DNA of 64,000 nucleotides from Uranotaenia lowii (Eukaryota; Arthropoda; Insecta; Diptera; Culicidae): contig NC_073691.1 of NCBI RefSeq assembly GCF_029784155.1, positions 141,848,433 to 141,912,432 on the forward strand. Reading direction: 5' to 3'. The translations under genes and the position numbers were made by a program. The notes under the pieces are model-generated. The model did not search any database. It saw only the letters and a program-made list of their open reading frames with translations, and was not told where the DNA came from. Shown here in pieces: positions 1 through 13,224 of this stretch. Every line of letters starts with the position of its first letter. Positions within the stretch are counted from its first letter, which is position 1.

Positions 1-310
1 CATGTTTTTATTGTTCAATATCTCTAAAAGTTGCAAACATAAAAAAAAAAAAAAATGCATTAGAAAGGTCAATCTTTTAACTTTCATGGAAATCTAGTTT
101 TATTTGTATGCATGAGATTTAACTGCTAAAATAGTTTGATGTCTTTTGACCCTACTATGAGCTCAAGGTCCATGCAATCAAAATGTATTACAGGAAGCAT
201 AATCATAAGGTCAGTTCTCGATTGACCGAACATATCCTGTCGCAATGAAAGTATGGATGTCGAATATAACGCCAGCATGTTCAAGACCGATCAACATCTT
301 TTTAGGATAT
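1..310. other. Non-coding left edge, no gene seen
   Basis: This AT-rich stretch has an A-run near 41-55. No ORF, RNA gene or terminal repeat could be supported. It may be intron or upstream sequence of the BICRA-like gene to the right, whose first exon or exons are not visible. Confidence 0.4.
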
Positions 311-1180
311 GGGAGAGTGGGGAATCATGGGCCGCTTTTTTTCGTTGTTCCATACCTTCTTCATTATAAAAGATAAAATGAAAATAAAAAATGGTTTGGT
401 TTTCTACATTTTCAAGGTATCATAAGGTATTTTTATAAAATTTTTAATAAGTTATTTTCCCCAAATTCGGACTGTTTGAAAAAAAAGCTATATTTTTTGG
501 ATTTTGAAAAATGGTTGGGAATCGTAGGCCACCAAATCCAAATTGGCCAAATAACATGCAAAGTTTATGAGTTGACCCAAAAGTGTGATTTCCTTAATCA
601 TTCCGTTATTTTAAAGAAATTCCAGATGATGAAATAAAAAAGAGAGCTGTGTATGGTCGCATAGATTCCAAAACCTGGCTCGCAAACGTTTTGGCAAAAT
701 TTCTTATATAGGATGAACAAAATATTTTTCATAGCTCTTCATTTGGCATAAGAAAACTTTACAGATAGGTAAAACGTATATATGTATGTATAAAAACATA
801 AAAATATAGGTGATTCAAGATGTGTGGCCCATGATTCCCCACAAGCTATGATTTGCAAATTGGTTGCGTTTGTGTGACTTATTGATGTTTCATCAAAAAT
901 TCCTTTTCCACGTGAAAGATCATGACAAAACTAAGATCATAAGCGTATCGATGAAATTAGCGGGTGTTTTTTTTAATTATGTAAGTAAATTTTTCTAACT
1001 TTTTTTAGCTTGATAAATAAAAGAAGCATATGATGCGTATTTCAGTCAACAACATATAGGAATATATGCTCACGCAAAGCTACGACGGTGACAGTTGGTT
1101 TGAGATTTTTATCTCAACACACATCTGATATATTAAAAGTGGCCCACGTTTCCCCATGGCCCACGATACCCCACTCTCCC
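311..1180. mobile_element. TIR element (MITE-like), about 870 bp
   Basis: The ends are imperfect terminal inverted repeats. The left end reads gggagagtggggaatcatgg and the right end is its near reverse complement, closing with ccccactctccc. Subterminal copies of the motif occur near 510-535 (gggaatcgtaggcc) and 823-842 (tggcccatgattccccac). The interior is AT-rich with no ORF, as expected for a non-autonomous DNA element. No clean target duplication was recognised, so the exact edges may be off by a few bases. Confidence 0.7.
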
Positions 1181-2283
1181 CTACCCATCTTTTAGTTTTG
1201 GCTGCTGTTCGAGCATCATATATTGTGATGCCAAAATCAACGAAGTTATTTGAATACTTTTATCCAGTCTAATGAGTCGAATGAGTCTGGTCCATCCACC
1301 CACACATACATCCACGAAAGGATAAATGTCAAAAACAACAGCAACAACAACAACAAGCGTAAAACAACAACCACGCGAGCGAGAACCAACCGCCGTATGC
1401 AACACGGATTTGATCTAATCGATAAACAAAGAAAAGTAACAGACAGAATGTCGTGGAATTCTCTATATCGTATTCCGAAGCTCTTGATGGCGCGTGGTAG
1501 GCGGTAGGATAATTTCTCCATGCGATTCTGTTCATCGTCGGTTGTTGTAATATAAAGAAGGACGAATGCTGAGGAACAAATTGAGGGGTGAGAATGTAAG
1601 AGGCCGAGAGTGAATCAGAAACAACCCGAAAAAGCAAACCTAAACATGTAAGTATAGGTGTAGGCGATTCTTGCAGCAAATCTCGGTCGGTGCTTTTCCT
1701 GACGCAAAATGTTTACACTGTTTTGTGCCTGGAAGGATTTCGCTCTTCATGAATGACGCCCAACATTTGGTTTGTGTATTATAGCGTAGGATACCTGCCA
1801 GAACGATTCTGTGAATTTTTGTCGTCCTTTGCGTCGATCCTTTTTGGTGGCATGAACTGTTGGACAACTGTTTGGAAATAGCATAATTAATTCTAGTACT
1901 GTTGTGTTTCCTACTTCGGGAGAGTAAAATTATTATTGGTAGTGATAACACAACACATTTTACTTTCTAATTCATGGATGATCTTTTAAAAAATATGTTT
2001 AAAATTTATCTGCACGATATCTTATTAACAGAGGTGAACCAGATGGCCAGTGACTGAAAACGTCTCAAATTAAGACAAAAAAATTATTTAATGATTTGTG
2101 GTTTGTAATTTCTGTTCAGCATTTAATGATCGTTTGCCAGCTTTCATGAGTAAGTGCAGGCAGAATAGGCACAATTGAAAAAAATAGAAAATGCATTTCA
2201 AATGAAAATATTATTTGCACACGCCTCTATGATTATTTGTCAATCAATTATTAACATGTCGCTTATTTCATCACCCATTCTAG
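1181..2283. other. Non-coding stretch upstream of the first visible BICRA-like exon
   Basis: No conserved ORF was seen. A short AAC/CAA-rich tract lies at about 1336-1372. The last bases form a good splice acceptor (a T/C-rich stretch ending in cattctag) immediately before the first recognised exon. The region is therefore probably intron, at least on its right side. An upstream 5' exon could be hidden here but could not be identified. Confidence 0.4.
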
Positions 2284-5200
2284 GTATTCTGTCTCCTCCG
2301 GGTCCGTTTCTGACGCCGAGTCCATCGCCATCGATCCCGGCAAGCCCGCGACTGCAGCCATCGCCTTCGCAGTCACCATTTCAACAACATCAGCAGCTTC
2401 AATCGCAACAACAAGATGTACTTCTGGTAACAAATGCCGGTCATATCAGCAATACGACACCGGATCAGGTAAAATAAGTTATTCCCACTAACATAAAATT
2501 GGTAACCTAATCTTACGTACGCTCGTTTTAGGATCGGAAGGCCGGAATCACAAATCGGCGGCAGTCATTCAACCAGCAGCCACAGCAACAACAAGTTCAA
2601 CTCAGCAATAGCAGCCCGAACGCTGGTACGGTGTTGTATCGACCAAGCCCTACGCAATCACCGGCTGGAGCGGCGACCTACAGCATCACAACAATACCTG
2701 GCAATGAGTTCAATACCACACTGGTCGGTTCGAACAACATTTCTCTGAACAACAAGGTGAGTTGTAGAAGTTCAAAACTCATCGCTTTGAGGGCATACGA
2801 AAGTTAATATCACGCTTGTCTCTTCCCCAGAAGGGTCGCAAGTCCTCCACAACAACTGTGATCCATCAACCTCAGCTGCAGCAATTGCACCAGCAGCAGT
2901 CGCAGCACATCATCCAGTCACATGCAGGTCATGGACATGGGACCACTATTGGTATCCCCGCTTGTAGCCCGAAAGCGGCGAAAAAAGCATTGCAACAGCA
3001 TCTCCAACATCAGCAGCAGCAACAACAACAACATCATCAGCAATCGCAACAAACCCAAGCGGTGTCCTTCGTGGGAAGTCCCATTGCTAGCCCCAGTCCC
3101 ATTGCTAGTCCCAACGGATCCATTTTGGTCACGAGTGGTAGCCACGGCGGTTTGGGTGGAAGCATTATCGTACAGGGAGGTGCAGGGCCAGGACCTTCCA
3201 CCGGGTCCGTATCGGGACCACCTGGTACAGGAGTCTCTGCCACCAGTTCCGCTCAACTGAGGCCCCCAACACCACAACCCATGATGCAGCAGGTAAGTTT
3301 CGTGATAGTAGATCTAACTCCTAAAAATACTGGTTCATCTTAGAAACACAGTTCTATGTTATTTATTTAATTTTTAAAACATCGGTTATAATGTTTGTCT
3401 TCGCCAAGCTCTTAAATATGTATACTGCGTATGAAACCACACTAATATTTTCTTCTTCTTTCCCTTATCATCAGTTTCCCGTTGTCGGTGCCGGTGGTCA
3501 AATAGTGCAAATATTTCAAGGATCCCAGTTTATCACCCAGCAGCCGGCAACTATTCAGCAACAGCAACAGTCTGCCCAGCACCAAACTATCCAGGGACAT
3601 GCACAGCAACTGCAGAATCGACAAACAATCATATCGCAATCACCTCAGCACCAACATTTCAGCTCGCCACCCGCAGCGTATTCTGTTTCCAGCTCACAAT
3701 CTCAGGCTCAACAATTTATCCAACAAATCATCACATCGTCGCCATCTTCGAGCTCATCCTCCTCGCCCGTTGGGACAGCGATGTCTATCGCTGGAGGAAC
3801 AGTTGTCATCGGTGGCCACACCTACAAGAATTCCAAAGGACCTCAGCAGATATTGCCAAAACCGATTACGCCATCGGTATCGCCGTCGCCGGGATCTGCC
3901 CAGCAAAGCCCACAGCAGCAGTTTCAATCTACCTTTACACCAGTTTCGCTAAGTAATTCTTTAAGTAAAAACATAATGGGCCAGCCAAAGACATCAGTTG
4001 TCAATCCGACTCACATGCAGGCAACTCAAGCTACAGCCGGAGGGCAGTTTGTGACACAGACAACTCCGCAAGGATCTCAACAGGCGCATACAACGCCACC
4101 GCAACCGCAGCTTGTTGCTACTCCACAAACAACACCGACTGCGACGTCAAACCCAACAACCACACCACCAAATACGGGTTCAATCATTCTGCCTACAGGC
4201 AACCTGAACACGCAACCCCTTCTACTTAACCAAATGCCAGTGATAGTGCAGCAAAACACTCCACAAGGTGTACAGCTAATACTAAGGCCTCCAACACCTC
4301 AAATAGCGGCGCCTAGTCTGGTGATACACAACACTCGGCCACAGTTGCAACAAACTCAACCACAGCAAGTTCTTCGGATATTGAACACTAATGGGGCCAT
4401 GCAGTTGGCAGCTGCACCAACTTTTATCGTGTCATCCCAAGGTAACTTGGTGCAACAAAACATCCCGGCTTTAAAAACCAACCAAGGGGTGCCACTTACG
4501 CAAATTCAGGGTTTACAAGGCCAAAGGCAACCGCAACAGCAACTAGCAGCTGCCATCAATCAACATTTGCTAAGTCAAGGCGTAGCACAAATCCAAAATT
4601 TGCAACTAAATGGAAATCTCACCCAAATCCAGGTGCCAAATGGATTGAACGGCCAACTGCTTACTTCGTTACCTGCTCAATTTCAGCAAGGCGTTACGGG
4701 AGGATTCAGTATACAGAATCAAAATCTCAATTTGAATCAAATCGGCAACGCTAACTTTGCACAGTTGGCCGCTGCTAGTGGAGCCACATTTACATCGCCC
4801 CCTCCTGCTGCCGCGCCGGCAACACAATCGTCCACACCCAGTGAGATCGTTGTCAGTGCTCAAAATATCCAATTTACAACAGCGCAACCTGGAGGAACGA
4901 TTACCGTCACGGCTCCCGCTCAACATCAAAGCTCCCAAGGACAGATAATAACCAACACTGGCATGGAAGGACAGCAACTGCAAACTGCTCAAATAATTTC
5001 TACTATGACGACGGCTGATGGAAATCGCCAACAAACGCCAATTATCACAACAACCGGGGGGCAACAAGTGATAGTGACCGATGCCAAAGGACAACATCAT
5101 CACTTATCGCATCAACAATTTTTCAACCATAGTAGTCACCTACAACAATCAGTGACCATTGATCAGCAGCACCAGCAACAGCATTTGCCAAAGTTTGAAC

Positions 5201-8200
5201 CTGAAAAGCCTAAGAAAGAGCGAAAAAGCAAAAAGAAGAAAACAACTCAACCACCCATAGCAACGGCGGCACCGATTATGGTGACGCCTAGCATCCCAGT
5301 GAATAGTCATGCTCAAATAGTGAACACAACTGTGACTTCTTCGACACCAAGTGTGGTGTCCCATCCAGAGCCTATGTCATCTCCACCAACATCCCCAAAC
5401 TTCACAAATACTCATACCTCGACTGGAAAACTAGATCTGGCGAATCTTATGAAAATTTCAGGAATCGGTATAGAAGATGACGACTTTATGGATACTGATG
5501 AACCTCCTCCTGCCACGCAACCGCCGCCTTTGGTGCAAACATCTGATCAACAATCACACGAATTCCAACATCATGTGATATCGAACGAGCCACCGGTTTC
5601 AAAAGAACAAATAATGTCTCCGCCACCTGCACCACCATCATCTGCCCCTGCAACGACCGACATAATGATTACCATACCGGCCAATGCTTCTGGATCGAAT
5701 GTAGATTTCCCGTACACTATTTCAATCCCAACAACTGGACTGGATACTCAAGATACTGTGCAGGTTAAAACCACTGTCGCTAGCGGCGACTTACAATCGA
5801 CTAAACCTACTAATGTACTGCACAATTCACAATGTCAGTCGTTGCCTCAACAGCAGCAGCAGACATCACAAGAGCCTCCACCGTTCATGATTACCATTGA
5901 TCCTTCGAGTGACCCTAACTCGGCCCAACCTTTCACGATCTCAATACCTCGGATTGCCAACCAGCCAACCAGCAGTGAAGACACTACGAAAATGGTCAGT
6001 ATAGCAACAGTGGCACCAACGCAAACCATCGCCTCTTCAGCCGTGATATCGACTATGGCTTCGGTTAGCACACCTCAAAACACCCTGTGTGTTAACAGCC
6101 TTATGAACAACGTTCTCAACACACAAGTAACGCCAACCCTCCAAAGTCAAATTAACGAAATCCAAAATCAACTGATGCAGGCCGCTGCTTCCTCAACTCC
6201 GCTTCCACCCATGGTATCAGCTGCCGTTTCGAGCATAATGGGAGGACATCAGTTTTCGGCTGCAACTATCACTACGACCAGCATCAATGCAGCTCCAATA
6301 GTCACGCCCACTTTGACATCTCCTGTGACAAGTTCTATGGTGATTTCGCCTAGTAAACCAATGGTGGTGACTCCGACTAAGAAAAAATCAGGTAACAGCA
6401 AGAAAAATGGTAAAAAGCTGCTGGATAAGTCGCTGGAAAATATAAACGCAACTCCAGTACCAACTCAAATCGGTAACATTCAAATATCGCAGATTGATGG
6501 TACAAATATGAATAACAACAAGACAACCAAAAATACAATCAACAATCAGATTCAAATAACCCCGATCATAGATAATAAAATTCCAGTTCTACAACAGCAG
6601 AATTTCGCAGGAACGCCACATCTACAATCGACGGCAATGATCAACGTTTCGCATCCAAACGTCCAATTACAGCCGCCTCCACAGCCCATTACGCAACCTG
6701 TTGTTCAACAACAAGCGGCGCTACCTCCGCAACAGTCTCATTCGACACAAAACATACTGCAGCAGTTAAGCGGCGCCCTGAGCCTGTCTCTTGTGGAAAA
6801 TGGTCAACTCATTTTAAAGCATGATGTCAACAGTCCCCAAGACAACCAGTCACAAATGATCTTGCAAGCAATTCTATCTGGTGCTTTAGGTAACGTAAGT
6901 CTAGTAAATGAACCTTCGTCAAAGCCCTTAACGAATGTTGCCCAACCGGTAATAAGCCAGCCGCAACCAATAGTTCAATCACCTCAACCGAAAAACGTGG
7001 CAGCTGTGAGTGGACAAATACAATCGAAAAATATAATTGTGACCAGTTCACAGGCACAATCTGTCATTAACACGCCAGGGCATCTCATGGTACACTCACA
7101 ACCAACAGCAACGAGTACAAGCCAAATAATACACCAGACACCACACTTGGTCAACCAACAACAACAACATCATCAGCAGCAGCACATTGCTCCACAACCG
7201 GTTGGTATCACTCAGAGTCTAAAAGAGGTTCGTAAGCATGAGTCAACTCCTGTGGAACCATCTCCATCGGTGATGTCACAGCAGGTTGCTCCAGCTGCTC
7301 AGACGCAACCACAGCCGCATGCACAGCCATCCTCACAACACACCGTTGTAATAAACTCGAATGCCCCGAAGTTTGTGGAGCTTCCAAAAGTGGGACCCAA
7401 CCAACAGCTCTTTTCCTTAAACACTCTTACGAACCAAATCACACAAATGAGCCCAGGTCAAACGACGGCTGCCCTGGGTCCAATGGAGCGACTTCTAATT
7501 GTACCTACCGGAATCAATGCACAACAGCTGGCGCAATGTTTGCTCCAAGGACAAATCCATTTCAACAATATTGGTCAAGTTACGCAAGCTAGTGAACCAC
7601 CAAAACAGCCACCGCCACCTCAAACGACCATGTCCGTCCCACAACAACACCACCTGGTTCAACCACAGCCTGTGATCACAAGTCAGCAACAACAGCAAAT
7701 GCAACCACAGCCACAACAACAACATATGGTAATACAGAATAACCAAAGCTTCAAACAGACTCCAGTTACAATGCCTGTTACGATGCCCAATAAAACCATA
7801 GTTACGCCAGTGGCTCCTGTTCAGAACAACGTAAAGCCCGAAAAACCTAAAAGAAGTCGTCCCAAAAAATCCGACAAACAACAATCGATGGTCGGCAAGA
7901 CCAGCCTTGTCAAAGTCAATCCGGTTAGCAGTGGTCTTCCTCCGAATGTGATTCTGCAACCAGGACAGCATGCGCAGCCAATACTAGCTGAAGATGGTAC
8001 CAAGATTGGCACTAAAATCGTCGGTACGGTTAACCCCAACAACTTTGTAACGAATTCACCGGCTGCACCTCCGATCGCACAGGTTCAACCGCAAATTCAG
8101 CAACATGTTGGCATCAACAGTAAAACCACCATGATCGGTAACAAACCGGGATTTGGAAACCAGTGCAATAATTTAATTGTGAATAACGTCAATAATGCGA

Positions 8201-11200
8201 CCAACGGATCATCCATTTTAAGCAGCAGTAGTCTTAGCAGCAACAGCAGTATAAGTAGTGTAAATGTGTGTGTTCAATCGAATAACGTTCTAAGTGGTAG
8301 CAGTAATAATAATAATAGTATAAGTAATGTCGGTAATAAGAAAGGCAAGATTCAACCACAGCCTGCAATACCACCTTTAGTGAGTGTAAATTCTGGCGGA
8401 GGAACTCCAACGACGACTGGCTCAACAACGACTAATATCGGAACGCCAAGCGTTGTTCCAAGGGTTCAAACGATACAATTGACGCCCCAAAATCAACAAT
8501 TACTGAAGAACGTCCAACAGCAGATCCAAGTTTTATCGGCGAAACTACAAAACAAAAATTTGCTAGCGACGTTAACCATTCCGGCTGATTTCGATCCGAC
8601 TAATCCTGTTTTCAACAAACCACTGCCTATTTTGACAAACATTCAAGCTATGACGGATCCAGATATTACACAAGCACTTCAACGACTCTTCATTGAACAG
8701 CAAAAAATTTTGGCCACAGGGAAAATCATCCCTACGATTCCGTCAAGTCATGCGTTAGCGGTTGCAGCTGCCAATGCTCCACCTCCACCACCAGCACCGA
8801 TATCAACTGCCCCGGGAGGTGCCGTGATCAGCAGCACAGAACAAAAACCACCCCAACAGGCAATTGTTTCACCAATCACTGTTACCCCGACGACGGCGAA
8901 TGCTGCTATCTTCCAAGGCGGTGCTAATTTACAAACTATTCCTTCGCCTATACAAATCAACTCCCCACAAGTGGCTAAACAGGATATAATGCTTCCTACA
9001 TCTTCCGCTTCGAACTATGTCAGTTCGATTGTAACTAGTAGCAATTCAGCCATGTCCATAACAATTACCAACAGCGGACATATGCAGCAAACCAAACCGA
9101 CAACAAAGCTAACCGGTACATCGGCAACATCGATCATTCCGATTAGCTCGGCACTTCCGCCTCAGACAAGTGTCACCATTACGCAACAATCACCGGCGTT
9201 GACAAAGCATCAAACTACCAAAGTAATTTCTCAGTCGACTCAACAAGCCCATCAGCATCATCAGATAGTTCTCAACAACAAAAATATTACCCTGACAAGT
9301 GCACCTAACTGCATGCCGATGCCCTCGTTGGTTCCCACTCAACCTCAAGCTCCTCATCTCCAATCTCTTAGTGTGACAAAAGTCGAGCTTTCGCAAACTT
9401 CACAACATTCTTCCAACACTCCAGTGCCCCCGCCACTGGTGCCAACCTCAATGCCTATTGGAACAGCACATCATCACCATAGCAAAAGTTTTCCTCACCC
9501 TGGCCAATCTATTGTCATCGTGAGCGGGTCTCAGGCTATTTTAACCAACAGTCTCCCGCAAAACATCGTCGGGAATCTACCCATAGGGACCAAAACGTCT
9601 GTCATCCCTGCATCAACGGGCGGTATAGTTGTCCAAGCGAATCCTCCAATGCACATCCAGTTGCAGTCTCCGCAACAGCAACAACAACAGTCATTGAACA
9701 TTGTTCCGCCTCCTTTGGTCACTATGGGAAGTAGCAGCGCTTCGACTACTCCAACGCCCGCCCTCGTTACGACAAACGTTCCGTCGAAAGTGCCTGTGAC
9801 ACTGACACCGGCTATTATTCCTGCGGCTGCCACGGTAACACCGGTCATTAACAGCACCGCCAATACAAGCAACATTCCAACAGTGGTTCCAGGAAGTTTA
9901 TCGATTGCAGTTTCTACAGGTTCCGGTGTTACTAGCAACTTAATCAACACGATCACCAGCAGTAGCAGCTCTGCTATAAGTAGTGCGGCACCGGCAGCCA
10001 CAGTGACAACGACCGCAGCTCCCACCGTAACGACGCCTACCGTGGTCACGACCACCATCCCCGGCAGTACGAAACCGGTCGTTGTACCACGATCAAGTTT
10101 GTGAGTGTGATATTGATATTTTATTTATGAATTATTGTGTGCATTAACATCGATCAATCCGACAAAGGATTCTTTGGTCAACGGTCAATCAGTTTGAGTT
10201 AACAAAAGTTATAAGTAGGTGCATAGCCATTGCACCTGAAATTTTCATACCGCTGTAGATAATTTTGTGTGGAGTGTAACTTCAACTAAATTGACCGAAC
10301 GGATCTCAATATATCTTTATCTATTAAACAACAATATTTATATTTTCTCTTCCCTGTTTAGATTCGAACGACAGATTTCCGTCGATCAGGATGCATGCAC
10401 CAGACCGGACACGAACACTCCATTTGCAAGCAAACAGGATGCGGTAAAGCGATTGATTCGATACCACTGTATGTACGAGGAACGTTGCGAGGAGAATGAA
10501 ACCGAAGAAAACGCCTTCCAAGAAGCCGTCCAGGAGTATCCGGTCATCTATCGGAACATGTTGAACAAGTATCAGTACCTGCTCATGCAGGAGTCTATGG
10601 TAAGTCACAACTTCTGTTTCATAGACAGTTAAAATGTTCATTGTTTCTGTTTCACAGACATACATTTTGTAATTCTGAAACAAAGTATAAAAAAGCTATT
10701 GCACTTATTAATCAAACTTTATTATTACTAGCGCCACGTCCGTACGACAGAACTAATGATGATCGATCGCATGTTGATAGCGGATGTCAAGGACGAAATT
10801 CTCCAAATGCAGCTTAAAATAAACGAATACCTTAATCCATCGTCAGCCCTCGGTAACGATATTTTCTTCGTCGATGCTAACCAACAGCAGCAGCAGCCAT
10901 CTGTAATGGATGCAGGGTTGGAAGAAAGCAAAATAAAAAAGGAAGAACTTCCTTTTGGTGACTCTAGCTCCTCTCAGGATCAACTGACAGCTGAATCAGC
11001 AACTACGCTAACGGCGATCAAAGCAGAGAATATAAAGTCAGAGTGCAATCCAAAGACTGAAGAGCTTGTAGCTTACAGGCATCAACAGACGTCATCTGAT
11101 CAGCGTCGTCCAACGGGATTGTTCAAGGAAGAATTGCAAGATAGCTTCGACGACATCGAGAGCGAAATTACTCCTAGTTTCATCATGAAGAAATGTGACG

Positions 11201-13092
11201 TTGGATCTTCGACGACTGCCGCCCACATTGCAGTACAACAAGCCCAAGCATCACAACCTCAACCGGCTCCTTCGTTAAGTTTTTTCAATCACATTGGAGA
11301 ATCTCAGGGTAAAAGTGATTCAGCTAATCTTCCGAAAGCTCAATCCAATCATCATGAGTCCTATGATGAATGGATGTGTATACAGAAGGAACTGAATTAC
11401 TTGGCTGATGATCGAGCTCGAGATGGCGGCGGCAGTTCTAAAGCCATGAAATCCCCGGAAGAGGAAATTATGGAAAAGCAATTGGATGATTTGTTCAATC
11501 CAGCCAGTGGAGAGGGTACAAAAGATAAAGAAAACAGCCGAGATCAGGTGGATTCGCCGTTGGCTGCTTTCTTCAACGCACAACAATCATCAAACGTCAA
11601 CGCACCTCGTGGCGTCATTTCTTCTGCGGTAGGTGTCTCAAGGGTGCCTTCAGATAAATCGGTAGAAAACCGGCTAGAAGCTTTGTTTGGCGAGACTCCG
11701 CTGCACACCCGTAGCTCCGAAGATAATTCTTCTCAAGAAGTAGTTGGAGAGAAACAAGAGGAGAATATGATTGAAACTCGCTTGGAAGCTCTTTTTCAGG
11801 GTGGAGAAAGTGCTCTTGATAACGCAAGTTTTCTTCACAAAAGTAACAATTTTGAGATAATGCAAAGTCAGCTAAGCCAAAAGCGTCACTGGAGTCAAAC
11901 GGTGGCCGAATGTGGCTGGGGTGATGGTACGAATCCTTCCAAACGACCTTGTCTACCCGTAGGGAATCGAACTCAGGACGATGACCATCGGTGGTTGTTG
12001 GAGTGTACCCAGAGTCAAGGTGACTCTAATCACTCTGGCCATGGCAGAGAGGGTGGTCATCATCAAATCGTACAAGGACAGGGTATCAACTCCATCGGCT
12101 CAGGTAACAATCATATTCTTAACGATAATGGTGGTGGTAATGGGCACCTAGGAAATAGCACTAATATTAGCACTAGTGGTAGCACTAATAATTCGAAGCG
12201 CACTTCTTGGAACGGTGATATTCTGCTAGCCTCGACGACCGGTGACCTGGATATTCTCGATACAAATCTCAGTCTAAGCTTAAACAATCTTAACAGCATG
12301 TGTGGTCCGGTGAGCATAATGACGAACGATGTGCCATCAGCCCATCATAGTCCGTTGAAGGGCTCGAAAAATTGCTTCCATTCACCGATTCTCGGTGCAG
12401 CAGAAAACTGTGATGATACTAACCTAATAGGTCTCGGCACTGGTGGTGGTCTTAACAGTTCTAGTCATAATCATAGTCATAGCGGAGGTAAGCTAAACTT
12501 TCTCGATCGTGATCTTCTAGGAATGGATAGTGGTGCCAGCTCTCAGGGAAATCCTAAGCAGCACGCTCTTCATCACCACCACCACCATCTACAACACTCT
12601 GTAGCGGCCAACGATCTTCAGCATCAGTTGAACCATATTCACTTCGAGACGGGTGGCCCGGCTAGTTTGAATTTCGAAGAAGACATTAGTCGTCAGGTGC
12701 AGAACGCAATCGATTCTATTTTGAACCTGCAAAGTAATGAAACTGAAGCCGCCCTTCACTTTCCACTGGATCAATCGTTCCTGGCAGACAGCCCCCAGTC
12801 GATCCAAAGACCTCCGTCCTCAAACAAACGCAAGTACCATCACATCAACCGTATTGACGACATCAGCGACTGTCTGGGTGGAACGTCATCAGATGTCGAT
12901 GATCACCAGATGAATCACATGTCTTCTGAGCACCAACTACAGTCACAACATCACCAACACCTCCAACAGCAACATCAACAGCAGCAACATCATCACCTCG
13001 GAACGGCTGGTATCGGATCCGTGGCCGATGGTGAAACGGTGTCAACATCAACGACCGTACCCCCTCCGATGAAAACGATTGTAAAATCCTGA
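2284..13092 (+). CDS. GLTSCR1/BICRA-like chromatin-remodelling subunit (5'-partial, six exons visible)
   Basis: Inferred exons are 2284-2468, 2532-2756, 2831-3292, 3475-10100, 10362-10599 and 10732-13092. All junctions have GT/AG sites and keep frame. The first visible exon starts inside a codon, so the start codon lies upstream. About 3365 residues are visible, far longer than human BICRA (about 1560), mostly Gln/Thr/Ser/Pro-rich low-complexity sequence with short Lys-rich patches. The family signature straddles the last two junctions: FERQISVDQDACTRPDTNTP, then FASKQDAVKRLIRYH, LNKYQYLL and, in the last exon, LMMIDRML. This is the GLTSCR1 domain, which places GLTSCR1 proteins in the non-canonical (GBAF) SWI/SNF complex in the nucleus. 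Drosophila CG11873 is the probable orthologue (from memory). The C-terminal exon is acidic, then His/Gln-rich. The ORF ends in TGA followed by C and an open frame, listed separately. Confidence 0.88.
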
Positions 13093-13224
13093 CAACTTTC
13101 GGGCATGATGAATTCCGCTATTGGCACTCCCTGCACATCCATTTCACAAACAGCGACCGTTGTCAAGTCGGTTGTTCCGGTTGCTAGTATTGCGGTAGCA
13201 TCAGCCTCGAGGGCGATGGTCTAA
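13093..13224 (+). other. Open frame after the BICRA-like TGA stop, candidate readthrough extension
   Basis: In the same frame as the preceding exon, 43 sense codons follow the TGA and end at TAA (13222-13224). The predicted peptide contains MMNSAIGTPCTSISQTATVV and KSVVPVASIAVASAS, matching the Ser/Thr/Val/Ala style of the upstream protein rather than random UTR. The stop context is TGA-C, the leakiest stop context in dipterans. Alternatives are a recently acquired stop, a sequencing error or chance. Confidence 0.5.

Noticed and set aside
1181..1951. Short ORFs on both strands upstream of the BICRA-like exons
   Set aside because: No splice-compatible junction to the exon at 2284 could be demonstrated and the peptides are low-complexity or unremarkable.
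2816..3343. Separate small Gln-rich proteins at 2175-2477 and 2816-3343
   Set aside because: They are exons of the BICRA-like gene, joined by in-phase GT/AG splice sites.
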